This document shows positions 35,816 to 47,894 of a stretch of DNA of 64,000 bases, piece by piece. The DNA is from Holothuria scabra (lineage: Eukaryota > Echinodermata > Holothuroidea > Aspidochirotida > Holothuriidae), in the NCBI GenBank assembly GCA_037179385.1, contig CM074188.1, forward strand, positions 26,305,318 to 26,369,317, written 5' to 3'. The notes under the pieces were generated by a model. That model had not been told where the DNA came from, did no database searches, and saw only the letters and a list, made by a program, of their open reading frames with translations. The position numbers and the translations under genes were made by a program. Position 1 is the first letter of the stretch. The number at the start of each line of letters is the position of its first letter.

Positions 35816-38454
35816 AAATCCATCGAACCTAACATAACACTGATTACTTTATACCCCTGTACAACTCTCTGTCTGCCGTTTGAACCTGACAACCTCCGAA
35901 GTACATCCTAGATCGTTCTTGCAATTTTCCTCCGTAGTAAGTTCCCTCATCTTGAGGAAAATGTTGCGCAAGACTGTGAAACAAGGCTTACTAATAGTTG
36001 TTCTGTAATTATAAGCTGTACGAATTTGTTGAGATTTTTGTAATCTTTTTCATTTATCAGGAACAGTTTACTTAAAACTGACTGTTCTGGGTTTTATTTT
36101 TCGGAATAACAGGACCGTTCACGAGACCACATCGATCTCAGCTGAGCGATGGCATTGCTTAACGCTAATATATAATCTAACAGTGAGGGGTTATAAAATA
36201 TCTTCGATTAAGTTAAATTATGAAAAGTAAAAAAAAAAAAATTTTTTTTGTTATGCTCCAGTTTATTGTTGTCTCCACAAGATCAGGCTATGAGGTATAG
36301 TAACAAACCGTAACAAAAACTGCAAAACGTAACACCATACCCCAATTAACCACTCAAGTCATGACAAACTTCGTTTCCCCATCATGTCATAAGTTTTCTA
36401 CGTTTAGCGCCTGCGCAACTAAAGAATGCTAACGATTTCATTATGCAAACCCAATTACTGAGCTTGTACCGGTTTTATTTTGCTTGAAATAAATTTCCCC
36501 TAAAAGTAAGGTAACATTCTATCTTTCTATAAGAACACTAACACTTTGAAATCAGATCTTTGGATCATCAATTACACATGTTACCAAGTTTCCCCGAACG
36601 TCTTTATACTGTTATATAACCTTGTTTTAAAAGAGGTTAATTCAGGATAGTCGCCAGTTCGTAATGGATTGAGCAGTCTTGCGTTGACCATGAGGTACAT
36701 CATTTTCATGGGCGTGATGCGTCACATAAGCATTCGAGTAGGGAATATAGTCTAGTAACATACGAATGGAAAAGCTATGGGCGCAGTCGGGGCGTAAAAG
36801 CTTGGCAAAAATTCTTTCACTCAAGATTCGACATGTTGCTCCTTATATACGCTTGTTATATACTGCGTAATCCCTAAGCTTTCCGGTATATATGAAATGT
36901 GGTGTGGTCAGCCTAAGCACTTTGCGTATTTCATGCAAACGATGTGTCTTTCATCATTTTTCAGCATTTAATGTCTCGGCACGGAACAAGCTATAACAAT
37001 GTGAGTTGCATGAATAAGAAACATCTTGTAACCTTTAAAATATTTGTAAAAGACTAGGCACTAATATCTTTAAAGTACCAGGCATTGGGGACAACTTAAG
37101 TGTACTTGCACTCCTTCCACTTGTGGCTGATGTGTGATCAGCGTGAGCTTATAAGTGTAAGCATTTGCCCATTTATTTTAGGGATTTTAGTTGGAAAAGA
37201 TCGGGACATATGATAACCCCATCCAAAAGTAAAATGTGTGCCCCATGTTGACGCGATACATATTTACACTAAAGTGTCGAAAAAAGATTTTCGTCCCTAT
37301 AGGGTACAAACACAGAGCCCCATAACGAGCTCTTCACCCAGCAAATGACAGAGAAAGCTGTAACTCATTTAAATGGAAACTGACACCTTAGGTCTTCTAA
37401 TCAATAAATTTCGTTAGCACTCGACTTCAACATAAAAATGGTCAATATTCAGTAAGGCATCTTTGACTTCCGTAATCTTGGTTGAGATGGGTAGCCTATT
37501 CATGGCCAAGACAAGGCAAACCACTAATAGTTTCCTCAGATGTCATTGAAATCAATCTTGAGAAAAACATAATTATTACAAAAATAGGAATTTACAAAGG
37601 AGAACAATCAGAAAAATGATTATTTATTGAAGAAGAAGGGTTTTACATATGGTTGTTAGAGTAACATCATGGTTTGCAAATGGCTCTGATTACTGGAACT
37701 GATATTTATGCATATTGAACGTGTTTTTTAAAAGCACATTCACAGAGCAAGAGGACAAAATGTCTGGGACGGCAATAAGGCAATAAATTTCGGAGAATGG
37801 TGTAAGGATAATGAATAAATTTGTAGACATCTTCAACGATATACTTCCCCATTACAAAAAGTTCGAAAGATGAGTCTTCGATTAAAGTGCCATAACCAGG
37901 CTCAGGTTGGGGAGAAAGGACTCCGTGGGGCCATTTTGCACTTCCCGTATTATGAAACGTGTATAGAATGAAAAAAAGGTAAACGAATACAAAACCCAAA
38001 TGAATATTCAACACTTCCTTATTTACATGCTTACAGTGTGCAATTTTTAGGAGGCATTGAGTGTATTTTCTTCACTGATTTACATAAGTCTACAATATTT
38101 AAAATCAATTTCATTAGCGACCTCTTTAACAGGTTGAAGGTCACATCGTGAGCTGCAATAAATGCGTGAGGAGTAGCTGTGTTGTTTTTAACAGTGATAA
38201 ACCGGTGGATGCCAAAGCAATGAACTAGATGTGTATCATACGAGATGACAAATGGTGACCATCACTGTGAACAGACGAAACGACACATCTAAGGGCTGCC
38301 CTGGACGCCGATAGCATAGAGTATTGTTTGACGTGTAACACTCGAATGTTACCCGTCGACCTTTAACCTACTGCGCACTACTGCAGTTGCGTATCTGGGG
38401 TCACTTGTCAGAAGGGTCAAAATACCTTTTTTATTTACACGGTGAAAACTTTCC
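35816..38454. other. Intron sequence, no gene recognised
   Basis: The minus-strand frame 37706-38014 encodes 102 residues with an N-terminal hydrophobic segment (about residues 5-20). Nothing in it matches a family I know. The rest is AT-rich and unassigned. Confidence 0.35.
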
Positions 38455-38715
38455 GTCCAGATCGCGTATTTGGTCTGACGAAAGAGCATCCGACTCACAC
38501 GCGGAAGACCCGGATTCGATTCCCAGGTCGGGTCATACCATAGACTCCAAAAATGAACCTACTGCCATTGTGCGTGATGCTTTGCATAATCAATGGAGTA
38601 GGGAAAACAAGCCAGTTAGCGATGACTTGAAAAAAGGCAGTGACTGGCTCGACTTGAACCAAAAGGTTGGAAACTGGGCCGAAAAACTCCATCTATCAAA
38701 CTAACTAACTAAACC
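38455..38715 (+). repeat. tRNA-derived SINE, copy b
   Basis: The head has a B-box-like GGATTCGATTCC (one inserted A), followed by CCAGGTCGGGTCATACCA. The body carries CCTACTGCCATTGTGCGTGA, GGAGTAGGGAAAACAAGCCA, GGCTCGACTTGAACCAAAAG and AACTCCATCTATC, and the tail is CTAACTAACTAA. It is the most complete copy. The 105-residue frame across it is not a gene. Confidence 0.85.
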
Positions 38716-38769
38716 TTCCTCCCCCCCCCCCCCCCCGTTGGCAAAAAGTACATTTTATCCAGAGGTCGG

Positions 38770-39150
38770 GGAAGTTTTTTTGCAACACACCTAGGTGAAG
38801 CTAGGCCATTAGCATATAGGAGCATTCGCGTTTTGGAGTAGGAGATTTTTCTGCCAGAAATATTCAGTTCCGTTCGAAGGACTAACTAAGCAGAGTCCCA
38901 TCATCGGTTGGCGTGGAAGTGCAAAAAAATTGAAAAATTGCAACCCTCAGACGGCCTACAATGGCATTCCCTGGCTTGTACATAAAACCTTAGCAGTGGT
39001 TACTTTGAATTTTCGTTTGCAATAACTAACGTTCTCACTAGAAAAGAAACGAGCAAATTAGCCTTCAGAATGATCAGAAAATTATCGCATGAAACATGCC
39101 TCTACTACTTTTTCAGCGAAAATGTTAGCATTCATGTTCACATGTCCACT
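38770..39150. repeat. Fragment of the hAT-like family
   Basis: Shares CATCATCGGTTGGCGTGGA, TTGAAAAATTGCAACC, TTTTCGTTTGCAATAA and GAGCAAATTA, in order, with the bodies at 3945-4085, 14380-14580 and 35415-35570. No paired ends were identified. Confidence 0.6.
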
Positions 39151-40608
39151 CTCGTTTTCCCGTGTAATCTGGCAATTGAAATCTGAGGGAACATAAATTT
39201 ATAAGCTGTCCGAATGAGTGGCGATATTCTACTCGTTTTGATTTTTCGTGAAAATTTTCCTGTGAATACAATGCGCTGTTTGTTCAGACAAATTTGTGAA
39301 AGGATAAGGACACTCGTAGCAGTTTTCAGTGTCATTAAAACATGCCAAATGTTATAAGGCTCAAAATGACTGCCCGACTATTTTCCAGGTCCTTGCTTGA
39401 AGTGTAATTCCTGCCAAAATTAGCTTAGCGCCTTTCGTTTCAAAAAGTGGGCGACTATCACTATTGATTTTCTTCAATTTCAGTGCTATACATATCGTAT
39501 CATCGGTACGTCATGTAACATATAAAAACGATGGGCATTGCTACAAACAACTATTTTTCTTTGCCGTAATCTGACATTGATGCGGAATTTCCACCTGTTT
39601 TAAGAAAATGGGCAGAACGTCTCAGTTCTCTCTTACATCTGAAGCAGGCTTCGACAAATCCCACGCCCCACAGTCTCCTGGGAAAAGTAAAAGGTTTCTC
39701 GGGCAAGTACACTACTCATTGCCGTATAGCCTGCCTGGCAAGTATCTAAGGAATATCTCGAAAAAGCCATATTAAATTAGACAAATGGATAAGGAGACGT
39801 AAAGGACATGTAAACGAAAAAGACTTTGTGGAAGCCTCTCTGAAGCTAAATAGTCTCATTTCTCCTTCACTCTTCTTCTTCTTCCTCCATCTGTCAGTTT
39901 GTTCCTTCCCTCTTTCCCTATTTTTCCCTTTTCTAACCCGCTGGATTGAGCTGATTTTCACTCATTGGGCACTTTGAACCCTGCCCGGTAGATACAATAC
40001 CACAATACTGCTCTTTGAAGAAACTTCGAACCGGTGTATTGACAAACTTTCCTTGAATATCGCACATACCTGCAATATACCCCGTGACCCATCTTCGGTG
40101 CATTTGGGATTCAAATGGTTGGTCCCTTCAACGATAGCTTTCACGATTCTTAAATGCTCAAAATTGCACCATTTCATCCGTTTATTCATTTTGGAGAAAT
40201 AAATAGAAATTCCACGTAAATGTGACTTTTGTTTAATTCACCTTTTCGCACGCATTAGTAGAAAAGATTGCAGATTGCTGGGGTCTAATCAACATTCCGA
40301 AGGGTCTTATAGAAGTTAACGTCGTTTTCAGTACAGTTGGTGTTTTAAATTGAAAACAAGACTGATTATTCTTAATCAAAAATCAGTAGCTCCTATCTTC
40401 ATTTCACAGAAACATCCATCTCTCTTTTATCGAAATATGGCGCTTCTAAATTGTGGCCCTTTATTTTTTGTTTAAATTTGGAAAACGACCCTTCTCCTAA
40501 ATTTGGAGTAACAGCACGTCTGCTGTGACGGAATGGGATAGGACAATCAATATTTTACGTTTGTATCAGAAAACGCGAACAAGTTCTAATTTTAAAATGG
40601 ATTTCCAC
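39151..40608. other. Intron sequence, no gene recognised
   Basis: Short frames only. 39850-39930 is pyrimidine-rich (CTTCTTCTTC). Nothing else stands out. Confidence 0.4.
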
Positions 40609-40828
40609 CACGTCTTTTCATCATTTTTCATCATTTTTATCAAATATGTTTGTTTCCTGTGAGATACGTGTTGACAATATCCAGAGGGAGTACCACTTTT
40701 GGCACCTTTCCCTGACTTCTTGGATTCTCACGTCTTTTCATCATTTTTATCAAATATGTTTGTTTCCTTTGGGATTCGTGTTGACAATATCCAGAGAGAG
40801 TACCACTTTTGGCACCTTTCCCTGAATT
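40609..40828 (+). repeat. Two-copy tandem duplication, period 120 bp
   Basis: The segment CACGTCTTTTCATCATTTTT ... TACCACTTTTGGCACCTTTC occurs twice in tandem (from 40609 and 40729). The second copy is about 10 bp shorter in the TCATTTTT part and has few substitutions, so the duplication is fairly recent. Confidence 0.85.
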
Positions 40829-40838
40829 CTTGTCACTG

Positions 40839-40880
40839 TGCGACAAGTAGTTATTCCGTTCATCCCAACTACTTGTCGCA
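40839..40880. repeat. Perfect 14-bp stem hairpin
   Basis: TGCGACAAGTAGTT (40839-40852) and AACTACTTGTCGCA (40867-40880) enclose a 14-nt loop, directly after the tandem duplication. Confidence 0.85.
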
Positions 40881-43234
40881 GCCTGTCCTTATCTGAGAGA
40901 ACGCAATTTTTAAAATAATAATTCCTGACTCCTTGTCTCATATGTGACAGGGAGTTGGTCCTTTTCCCACGGAATAAAGTATGAGGATATTGTATTGGGC
41001 TATAACTTTGTCAAAATAGGCAAAAAGGTCTGCTAAATGATCTGCCCAGATAAAAGTAGGAAATCCATTTTGAAAGTAAAACTTTATCGAACTTTCTTCA
41101 TGATGGCATTGTGAATATCTTCCAAACATACTGAACTTATTTTGAAAGGAAGTTAATTTTGTAAAACGATCATCATAGTTCAACACTTTACATGGAGAAG
41201 TTCATGTTAATTAGGCAATCGACTATGTGAATTTAGATAACACGGCCTCAGCTTGTGTCGTTCAGTCAAAGATATGCTTTAAGGAACAATAAGAAAGCAC
41301 CATGAGTAGCTACTACCAAACTATTTTTACAAAATTTGCTAACGACAATGTTTGAGTTGCCTAATGTTGAATGGTTCATCTCAATATAATGAAGTATGAA
41401 CAAACAAGTCACATACCTGGTTAAAATCTGGAAAGACTGTTTATGTCTTTCTACGGTGGAAGGTTTTTTTATTTTTGTGGTCGTTGTCTGTTGGAGTTAT
41501 TGGCAGTTAAAAGAACTCGGAAGCAAACTTAAAGATATAGAAAGTCAAACTATATAGATAAGATGATCGTTTAAAGATGCTGGTAGAATAATCATATTGC
41601 AATTTTTTGGAATCTTTTCCAAAATTGGACTAAGAACAGCTATTTCATATTTTATATGATACTCAAATTTGCTCACCTTTCTTGTCTCGGAACAGCTTAA
41701 CAGATGATGGGTGATTCATTACGCATATGAAATATTCATCTCTTTGATGCAGTTTACCCTTTTATTAATCACGCCGTTAGCGCCTTTTCATTCATCACTT
41801 TTAGATGCTTTCCTTTTTACGTCCAGGTCTACAGTTTTTGCAAAAGTGCAATTTAGCTAGGTGGAATTCTAACAGGCATAACCAATTTTTATATCACTAT
41901 AAGAGGGGTCAACAAAAAGTCGTAACAGACCCAGGCAACATATTGCAGAGACCGTCATTTGGATGTTATTCTTGACTGGCGCGGGCTGGTCGGTCTGGGA
42001 TCGTAGTGTCTCTCTTTCTTTAGCATCATAATTTAGTCAAAAAATTCAAAAATATATTTTTAACAGCATGTAATATGAATTCGAACAGTTAAAATTTCAT
42101 CTTAATAGGAAGTTCCTGAGTCCAGATAAAAATTTTGAAGTTTATCCACTCAAATTAAAATGGTACATTGCTAAATCATGTGTGATGTGATTTTTGTACC
42201 ACCAGGGAGCTGTAACTGAAGGAGACAAAACACTTCACCCAATTTCATCTAATCAAGCAATGTGTATTGAGACTACTTTAATACTTTTTATAAAAGGGGT
42301 ATTTGATTGACAGGTCCTTTAGTAATTCTTGTAAGTTTGTTTGACTGAGCCCTCCTAATGAGAAATCAACCCCTTCATACTAGCCAAATCCTCAAACAAA
42401 GAACTCATATCACATTGACAATGCTTCGAAGCTATGAGCATTGCCGAAGAGTGTGACACCTGCGTCAACCTATTAGACGAAACGACTTAACTGCACTTTT
42501 AAGTGATCAGATTCTTTTATTATTCTAATTTTTTCCATTGGTCACTGATATCGCATTTCAGCAATGAATGCAGGGTGTAACATTTGTATATGAATTTTGA
42601 AAAGATTCCCAGTAAAGGTGTGATAGCACTCTTACACTTACAAAGTGACGTAGTTAATTAAACCTTATTTGTGAAACATGCTATGCAAGCAAACAACATT
42701 ACGTTCCAGGTCAAAAGAAAATAATAATTTTAGAAGGAAGCAAAGCAGGTACTGTGAATTGTACAACAGGGAAGGCACAAATTATTGTTCTATGGTCTAA
42801 CTTGTTTTTAGGTGAATAATTTTAAGCTATTACATCCCGGCTCAAGAATGTCGTTTGAAGATGCAATTTGGACCATTAGGATTCATTTTCCATGTTGCTT
42901 TTATACGTTTTTGAATTTTTCATGAGGTACACTGTTTTATGCGAGAGTACTTGTAAGCAATTATGTGCTTACTTTAAGAAGCCTGTTAGGGAAGTTTCCA
43001 CAATGTTGTAGCATTTTAACAGAATTAAGGGCGTTTCGTCTTAAATTCAGGGACGGAAGCATGCCACCCACCATATTGAAAGGTCAAACCTGCTCCCCAT
43101 GCATGCCAGTTTCACGTACATCAATTCATGGTTCAATCTTCATATCTGCGTACTCTACTGTATGATTTTTTTTTAAAGAAATTTATGTACAAATTTAATG
43201 ACAGCAGAAACAACATTTTTTTGTCTTCCCATAG
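40881..43234. other. Intron sequence, no gene recognised
   Basis: AT-rich with no domain-bearing frame. The last part is the pyrimidine-rich acceptor of exon 2. Confidence 0.4.
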
Positions 43235-43388
43235 GTGCTTCCACTGTCCATTTGCTAGGAGGTGTAACAGGCATGGTGGCAACCATTATGCTGGGTCCAA
43301 GGACCGGGAGGTTCGATTCTTTTGAGGCAAAAGTTGTTAGTGAAATGGGATCACCGACGAACGCCGTTCTAGGACTCTTCATGTTATG
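43235..43388 (+). CDS. amt: Ammonium transporter exon 2 (first twin-His and TM5-TM6 region)
   Basis: This internal exon encodes (G)ASTVHLLGG, then VATIMLGPR, and ends FMLW with the W codon split. The His of TVHLLGG is the first member of the twin-His pair that lines the Amt pore (AmtB H168). The acceptor is a T-rich tract ending CCCATAG before 43235; the donor after 43388 is ATG|GTAAAA (phase 2). The 154-nt length and phases 1 in / 2 out fit both upstream first exons and the exon at 49107. The intron before it is 9.8 kb from exon 1b or 26.7 kb from exon 1a. No second copy of this exon was recognised in the window, which is the main argument that 1a and 1b share it. Confidence 0.94.
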
Positions 43389-45843
43389 GTAAAAACCTAT
43401 AATAAGTGCCTTTAGCATTTTGATTACTTTTATCTGTAACAGTACACATCTGTTATCTCAAACACTACTTTTGTCCTTGGAAGAAATTTAATCCCCAATA
43501 GGTACAACTCTTAATAGATATCAAATTAAAAAGGCCCAATATAGCTCATATTACACAGAGTTGATATTGATACAATATTTTCTTCGAAGCAATGCATATG
43601 GCTAAAACATCATCACTACATTCACACCTACATTTATACCTCAACACCTTTTCTGATGCTAATTTTTTTAAATGCATTTTTTATGAACATTTAATATGGA
43701 AGGTAAAAAGAAGACAAGAGATCACAATGACTATGGACCTTCTAAATTAGATAGAGACTTGGTCTATACCACTGTGTGTTCTGTGGGATTAACCTCTCAA
43801 GCTGAAAGCAATTCGCTCAGTGATAAATAATCTGTAGTGCATTACTACCAATCATTATATAATTTAAAAAGCAAGCAATGCTGAGGAAGTATATTTTGAG
43901 AAGGGTGAAACCTACTGCAATAATTTCAGGGTATATATCATTGTGTAATTCATCAATTGCCATCATAGAAACATGTCTCTGGTCTCAACCATCGCTTAAA
44001 CAAGTGGCATTCGGATCCACTTTTGATGAAAGGAAAATGTACCCATTTGTTTTCAGTGGTACATACGTCATTTTCCCTCATTACCGGTTAAAAGACACCT
44101 TTGTCTAAAAAATTGATGGTGTTCAACTGTTGTAAAATAGCGGAAGGATATTGTTGATGAAACAAAGGCCCTGGCTGTGTTTCTATTAAATTCATCCAAA
44201 CAGCAAGTACCGTATGCACTTTATCTGATTCAAATGAAAGTAGAGACGTCCCAAACATATTTCAAAAAGCATGTAAGACATACATAAGAAGTTCCTACTC
44301 GTTTCTTGCTGAAGTGCTGAATATAAAACTTAACACCAATCATGATGTAACGAATTCCGCGTTTCTCTACGCCTTTCAGTTAGGTCTTTCAGCATTCGTA
44401 GTTGTATTAAGTCTCTCTGAACTATTTGCAGACCGTTCCCAGGTCGAGTCATACTAAAGACTCTAAAAATGGAAAGCACTGCGGTTGTGCGTGAAGCTCC
44501 GAATAAGCAATGGAGTAGGGAAAACAAGCCAGTGAGCCACAACCGGAAAAAGGGCCGTAGCCGGCTTGGCTTGAACCAATAGGTTGGAAACTAAACTCTA
44601 TATAGCTAACTCACCAACTAAGTAGCTAACTAATTACCTAACTATCTAACTAACTAAGTAAAGTGTTTATATTCTACCGCTGATAGAAACGTGCTTATTT
44701 GTCAACAGTTCCTGTCTATAACATAGGCACATAAGTACTTCACCTGTTCCCAAATCCAAACCAACAAGTGTGTTAATATCTTCATACTTTAGCAAATAGG
44801 AAGGTGAATATTGAAGTCTTACATCCTCTTTACTTATGAGTTACTACACGTCCTTCCAGTGTTATAGTTAATTGCAGTTTCACGGGCACCGTAGTTAACT
44901 TAAACTGTTGAGCTTTATCAAGTGAGAGTCTCTACGATTTTTTTCAGAGAGACAGCGAAGTTTGGTCGCTTGTCTGGGGGAAGGGATGCCCCTAGTCCAT
45001 TAAGAATTTTACATTTCAAAGGTCCTGCGATGCAGCAAAGGTTCATTCGGATTTTAAACCGAGTAAAACATATTGGTGTTTAGCATCTGCAAAAGACCAC
45101 TGTGTCGCTCCACTACCCAACACTCTGTAGGTCATAGTTTTCAAGCGTTCAGGCTGGTTTTTTGCTACAAAGACAAACTCGACGGAAGGTACCCGTAACC
45201 AGCGACGATGACGTAATGGCGCTATAAACCAGTGCACCTTTGGTATCACGCATACACGGTTACTTGATTCAAACTTAAAAATCAAGATTTTTTAACACTT
45301 TACATGCCGGTTTAGTCTATAGTTCATTTGGCAAGGTAAAAAGGCACACCAGATTTGTAAGGATAACATCTCACGTGACGCATATGTTTAGAATTGTCGT
45401 TTAACAAAAAATACGATTTTGGTCAAAAGGCACAAGAAGAAACATCCCAAAACAAGACCACTAGTTTTATTCACATATTTTGTAAGCCAGGATGGTGGCT
45501 AGGGGTGAAGTCACTGAAATGCAATCTTAACCTGTTCTTAACTTTGTAAGGTACATTTTTCATGTATACTTAGATGGCAATTAACTTTAAATTGATTAAG
45601 GCTTAGGTTAATGGTTGTTTGAATCGAAGTCTAAAACTAGTGGAAGTTTATCCTATGCACGAAGCGAGGGGACAAATTGTGCAATGAAGTGTAAAGAAGT
45701 ATATAAAACTTTTAGAATTCAATTCAACAATCTAAAATAAAGCACACGTAGAAAAGGTACTAACTTTCCCGTATCAGATCACTTTAATCTCCCCCATTAA
45801 AAGCATTTCCCCCTTACATTGGTTTTTTCCTACCTCTTTTCGA
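43389..45843. other. Intron between Amt exons 2 and 3, first part
   Basis: Apart from SINE copy c nothing was recognised; the frames at 43878-44108 and 45043-45285 match no family known to me. Confidence 0.4.
44365..44660 (+). repeat. tRNA-derived SINE, copy c
   Basis: Same body as copy b (GGAGTAGGGAAAACAAGCCA, GTGAGCCACAACCGGAAAAA, GGCTTGGCTTGAACCAATAG) with a long CTAACTAA-type tail to 44660. The tRNA part is more decayed; TTCCCAGGTCGAGTCATAC marks the B-box side. Confidence 0.82.
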
Positions 45844-45845
45844 CC

Positions 45846-45905
<60 letters not shown>

Positions 45906-46043
45906 GGGTTTTTGTTTTACTTTATCTGAAATGCCTGATGTGATGCGTCTTTTTGGACTATATATACATATATATATATATTTTCATATATATATATATA
46001 TATTTTTATATATATTTTTATATATATATATATATATATATAG
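45844..46043. repeat. Compound (TA)n/(TG)n microsatellite
   Basis: TTTTCGACC then (TA)n, (TG)n, a unique 60-bp gap, then more (TA)n tracts broken by TTTTCA/TTTTTA. The TTTTCGACCTATATA entry is identical to the one at 9455-9470. Confidence 0.9.
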
Positions 46044-46545
46044 ATGAATGAGAGGCTTGGATAACAACGATATTCCGATGTATTCCAAGGATCCAGAGGA
46101 CTCTCAGAATTCTAGTTAAAAATTATTTCAAATTAAAAATGAAAGTTAAAACTAGAATTGCAACTGCACATACAATGATTAAAATACACCGTGATTCGAG
46201 AAGTTTCGGCTATTTTATTCAGCCTTCCCCGGCTCGAATGAAGCGAAATAAAATGCGTTCAAATAAAATTACTAACAGAACAGCAAAACAAACAAAGGAT
46301 AAAAGCAACCAACACAAACTTAGCCCTGTTAAGAATAAAGCTTAAAATCACTGGAGAATAAACAACAAAAAGTAAAAAGAGAAAAAAATGATAAGAAGCT
46401 TAAAACCAGCTGTAAAAATTGCTGCACAGGAGCAGTGAGAATCCTCCAGAGATGGAAAAACTGATAGTAGATAAAAGGGGCCTGGAAGGAGTGTTAGGCA
46501 AGAACATTAAACATGGAAACAACTGGGAAAAATTGAATGTAGGCT

Positions 46546-47250
46546 TTACCGTAAGTAGCTGTTTCTTTTAGATGAGTTAAATTCCTTTCTTTCATTGGGA
46601 CCCAATGGAAATAAGGTATTCAATTGGGCAAGCCAATAACCCTCTCTCTTTTGGTAAGGACGGTATCAATATTAGACTTACTGTAAGTCAATGATTATAT
46701 GTTCAATAATGTTCAATAATTATAAACTTAATGTCCGACAGCTGATGGGGAGAAGCATTGTAATGGACTGCTAATTCACATCTACCACGATTGTTGAGAA
46801 GATCGGATTTGTGATTTCTAAACCTTACTTTAAATTCCGTAGAGGTAGACCCAACATATTGCAAATTAAATTTAAAACAAGTTGCAACATAAATTGCGCA
46901 AGAACTTGTACAGGAAACAAAACTCTTAATAGCGTAAGTTTTCTTAGTGACACAACTGTGAAAGGTAGAACTTTGCCTGAGAAAGTTGGTACAAAGGTCA
47001 CATTTCTTCCGTTCACATTTAAAACACCCCAGTTTGGAAATAGTGCCCCCTCCATAGGTACGATTAGACGGTTGAAGTAATGATTAAGTAAAAGATCCAC
47101 GTGTACTCCTGAAGATATATAATTAGAGGAAAATCCGAAGAGACAAAGATGGACAAAAGAGAGTACTAATTTTTTGTAGTTAGATATTTCCGCCCCACCT
47201 TCGTCAAGTTTTCGTTTTCTGGCACAATAGATACATTTTATAATTTTTAA
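46546..47250 (-). pseudogene. Third Penelope-type element, GIY-YIG endonuclease end (PLE-3)
   Basis: Minus-strand translation gives GTISKLGCFKCERKKCDLC (about 47045-46990), a Cys-rich segment. It is followed by SCAIYVATC and LQYVGSTSTEFKVRFRNHKS (about 46890-46800), a GIY-YIG nuclease with IY and YVG and the catalytic Arg. After CELAVHYNASPHQLSDIKFI there is a stop. A shifted frame then reads YWLAQLNTLFPLGPNERKEF and ends at a TAA at 46546-46548. The Cys-rich linker plus GIY-YIG arrangement fits the C-terminus of Penelope-like elements of a different lineage from PLE-1. No RT part was recognised upstream of 47250. At least one stop and one frameshift make it inactive. Confidence 0.78.
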
Positions 47251-47429
47251 TTGTTACTTCAGAGGCTCCTCACCGCTCTTCATAGCTCTGCGAGTCTCTC
47301 TCTCTGTACTGAACTTCCTTTGTAACTAAGGCCGAGTCATGCGCGCGTATCAATAACCCACTCCCGGTGCTTGGGCAGTAACGCTTTTACGTCACGTGAA
47401 GATCCTTAATTATGACGCAACACGATGCG

Positions 47430-47530
47430 CGTGTTCGTGAGGCAGTTGCCTTCCAATGGGCACTCGCTTTGCTTGCGAAACAGGGAGCACAATCAGCAGC
47501 GCGAAGCAACTGAATTGCAGAAAGCAATTT
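47430..47530. repeat. Rearranged scrap of PLE-1-type sequence
   Basis: GTTCGTGAGGCAGTTGCCTT...CACTCGCTTTGCTT (47432-47475) matches 7922-7963 directly. The neighbouring CAGCGCGAAGCAACTGAATT...GCAGAAAGCA (47498-47526) is the same element's next segment in inverted orientation. Confidence 0.75.
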
Positions 47531-47894
47531 ATCAACTTTTTGGTGGACAATTGACTAAAAGGAACATTTGACTAAAAAATCGATGTCGACTATAATGAAG
47601 AAACTGATCTGTCAAAATTGCATTCGTACTTTGGCCTACCGTGAAATTTTATGGTACAATTGAATGAAATGCATAGAAGGCGGTTTACGACACCTCGATG
47701 AATCTTTTTGCTTCTTTCTTGTCACTAATGCACGTTGTCATAGCATTTGCAAGTGGCAGTCTATGGAAATATTGCCTATCGATTTGGGCTCCCTTAGATT
47801 TATTGGTCAATTTATCATGTCAGAAAAGTGGTAGCCAATTAGCTGTAAACGACAATATGAACTTAAATTAAGTTTAAGTTACTTGCATATAGCG

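Larger units (their letters stand above)
16568..43234 (+). other. Putative long Amt intron if exon 1a joins exon 2
   Basis: If exon 1a is used as an alternative first exon, this 26.7-kb stretch, including exon 1b, would be removed in one splice. Both possible junctions (1a to 2 and 1b to 2) keep frame and read A-G-A-S-T-V-H across the join. The structure is inferred from phases and order only. Confidence 0.45.

Noticed and set aside
37706..38014. 102-residue minus-strand frame with a hydrophobic N-terminus
   Set aside because: Looks like a possible signal-anchor, but no domain, homologue or splice support is visible; noted only in the intron entry.
38387..38704. 105-residue frame at 38.4-38.7 kb
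   Set aside because: Lies across SINE copy b; the shared nucleotide body with other copies explains it.
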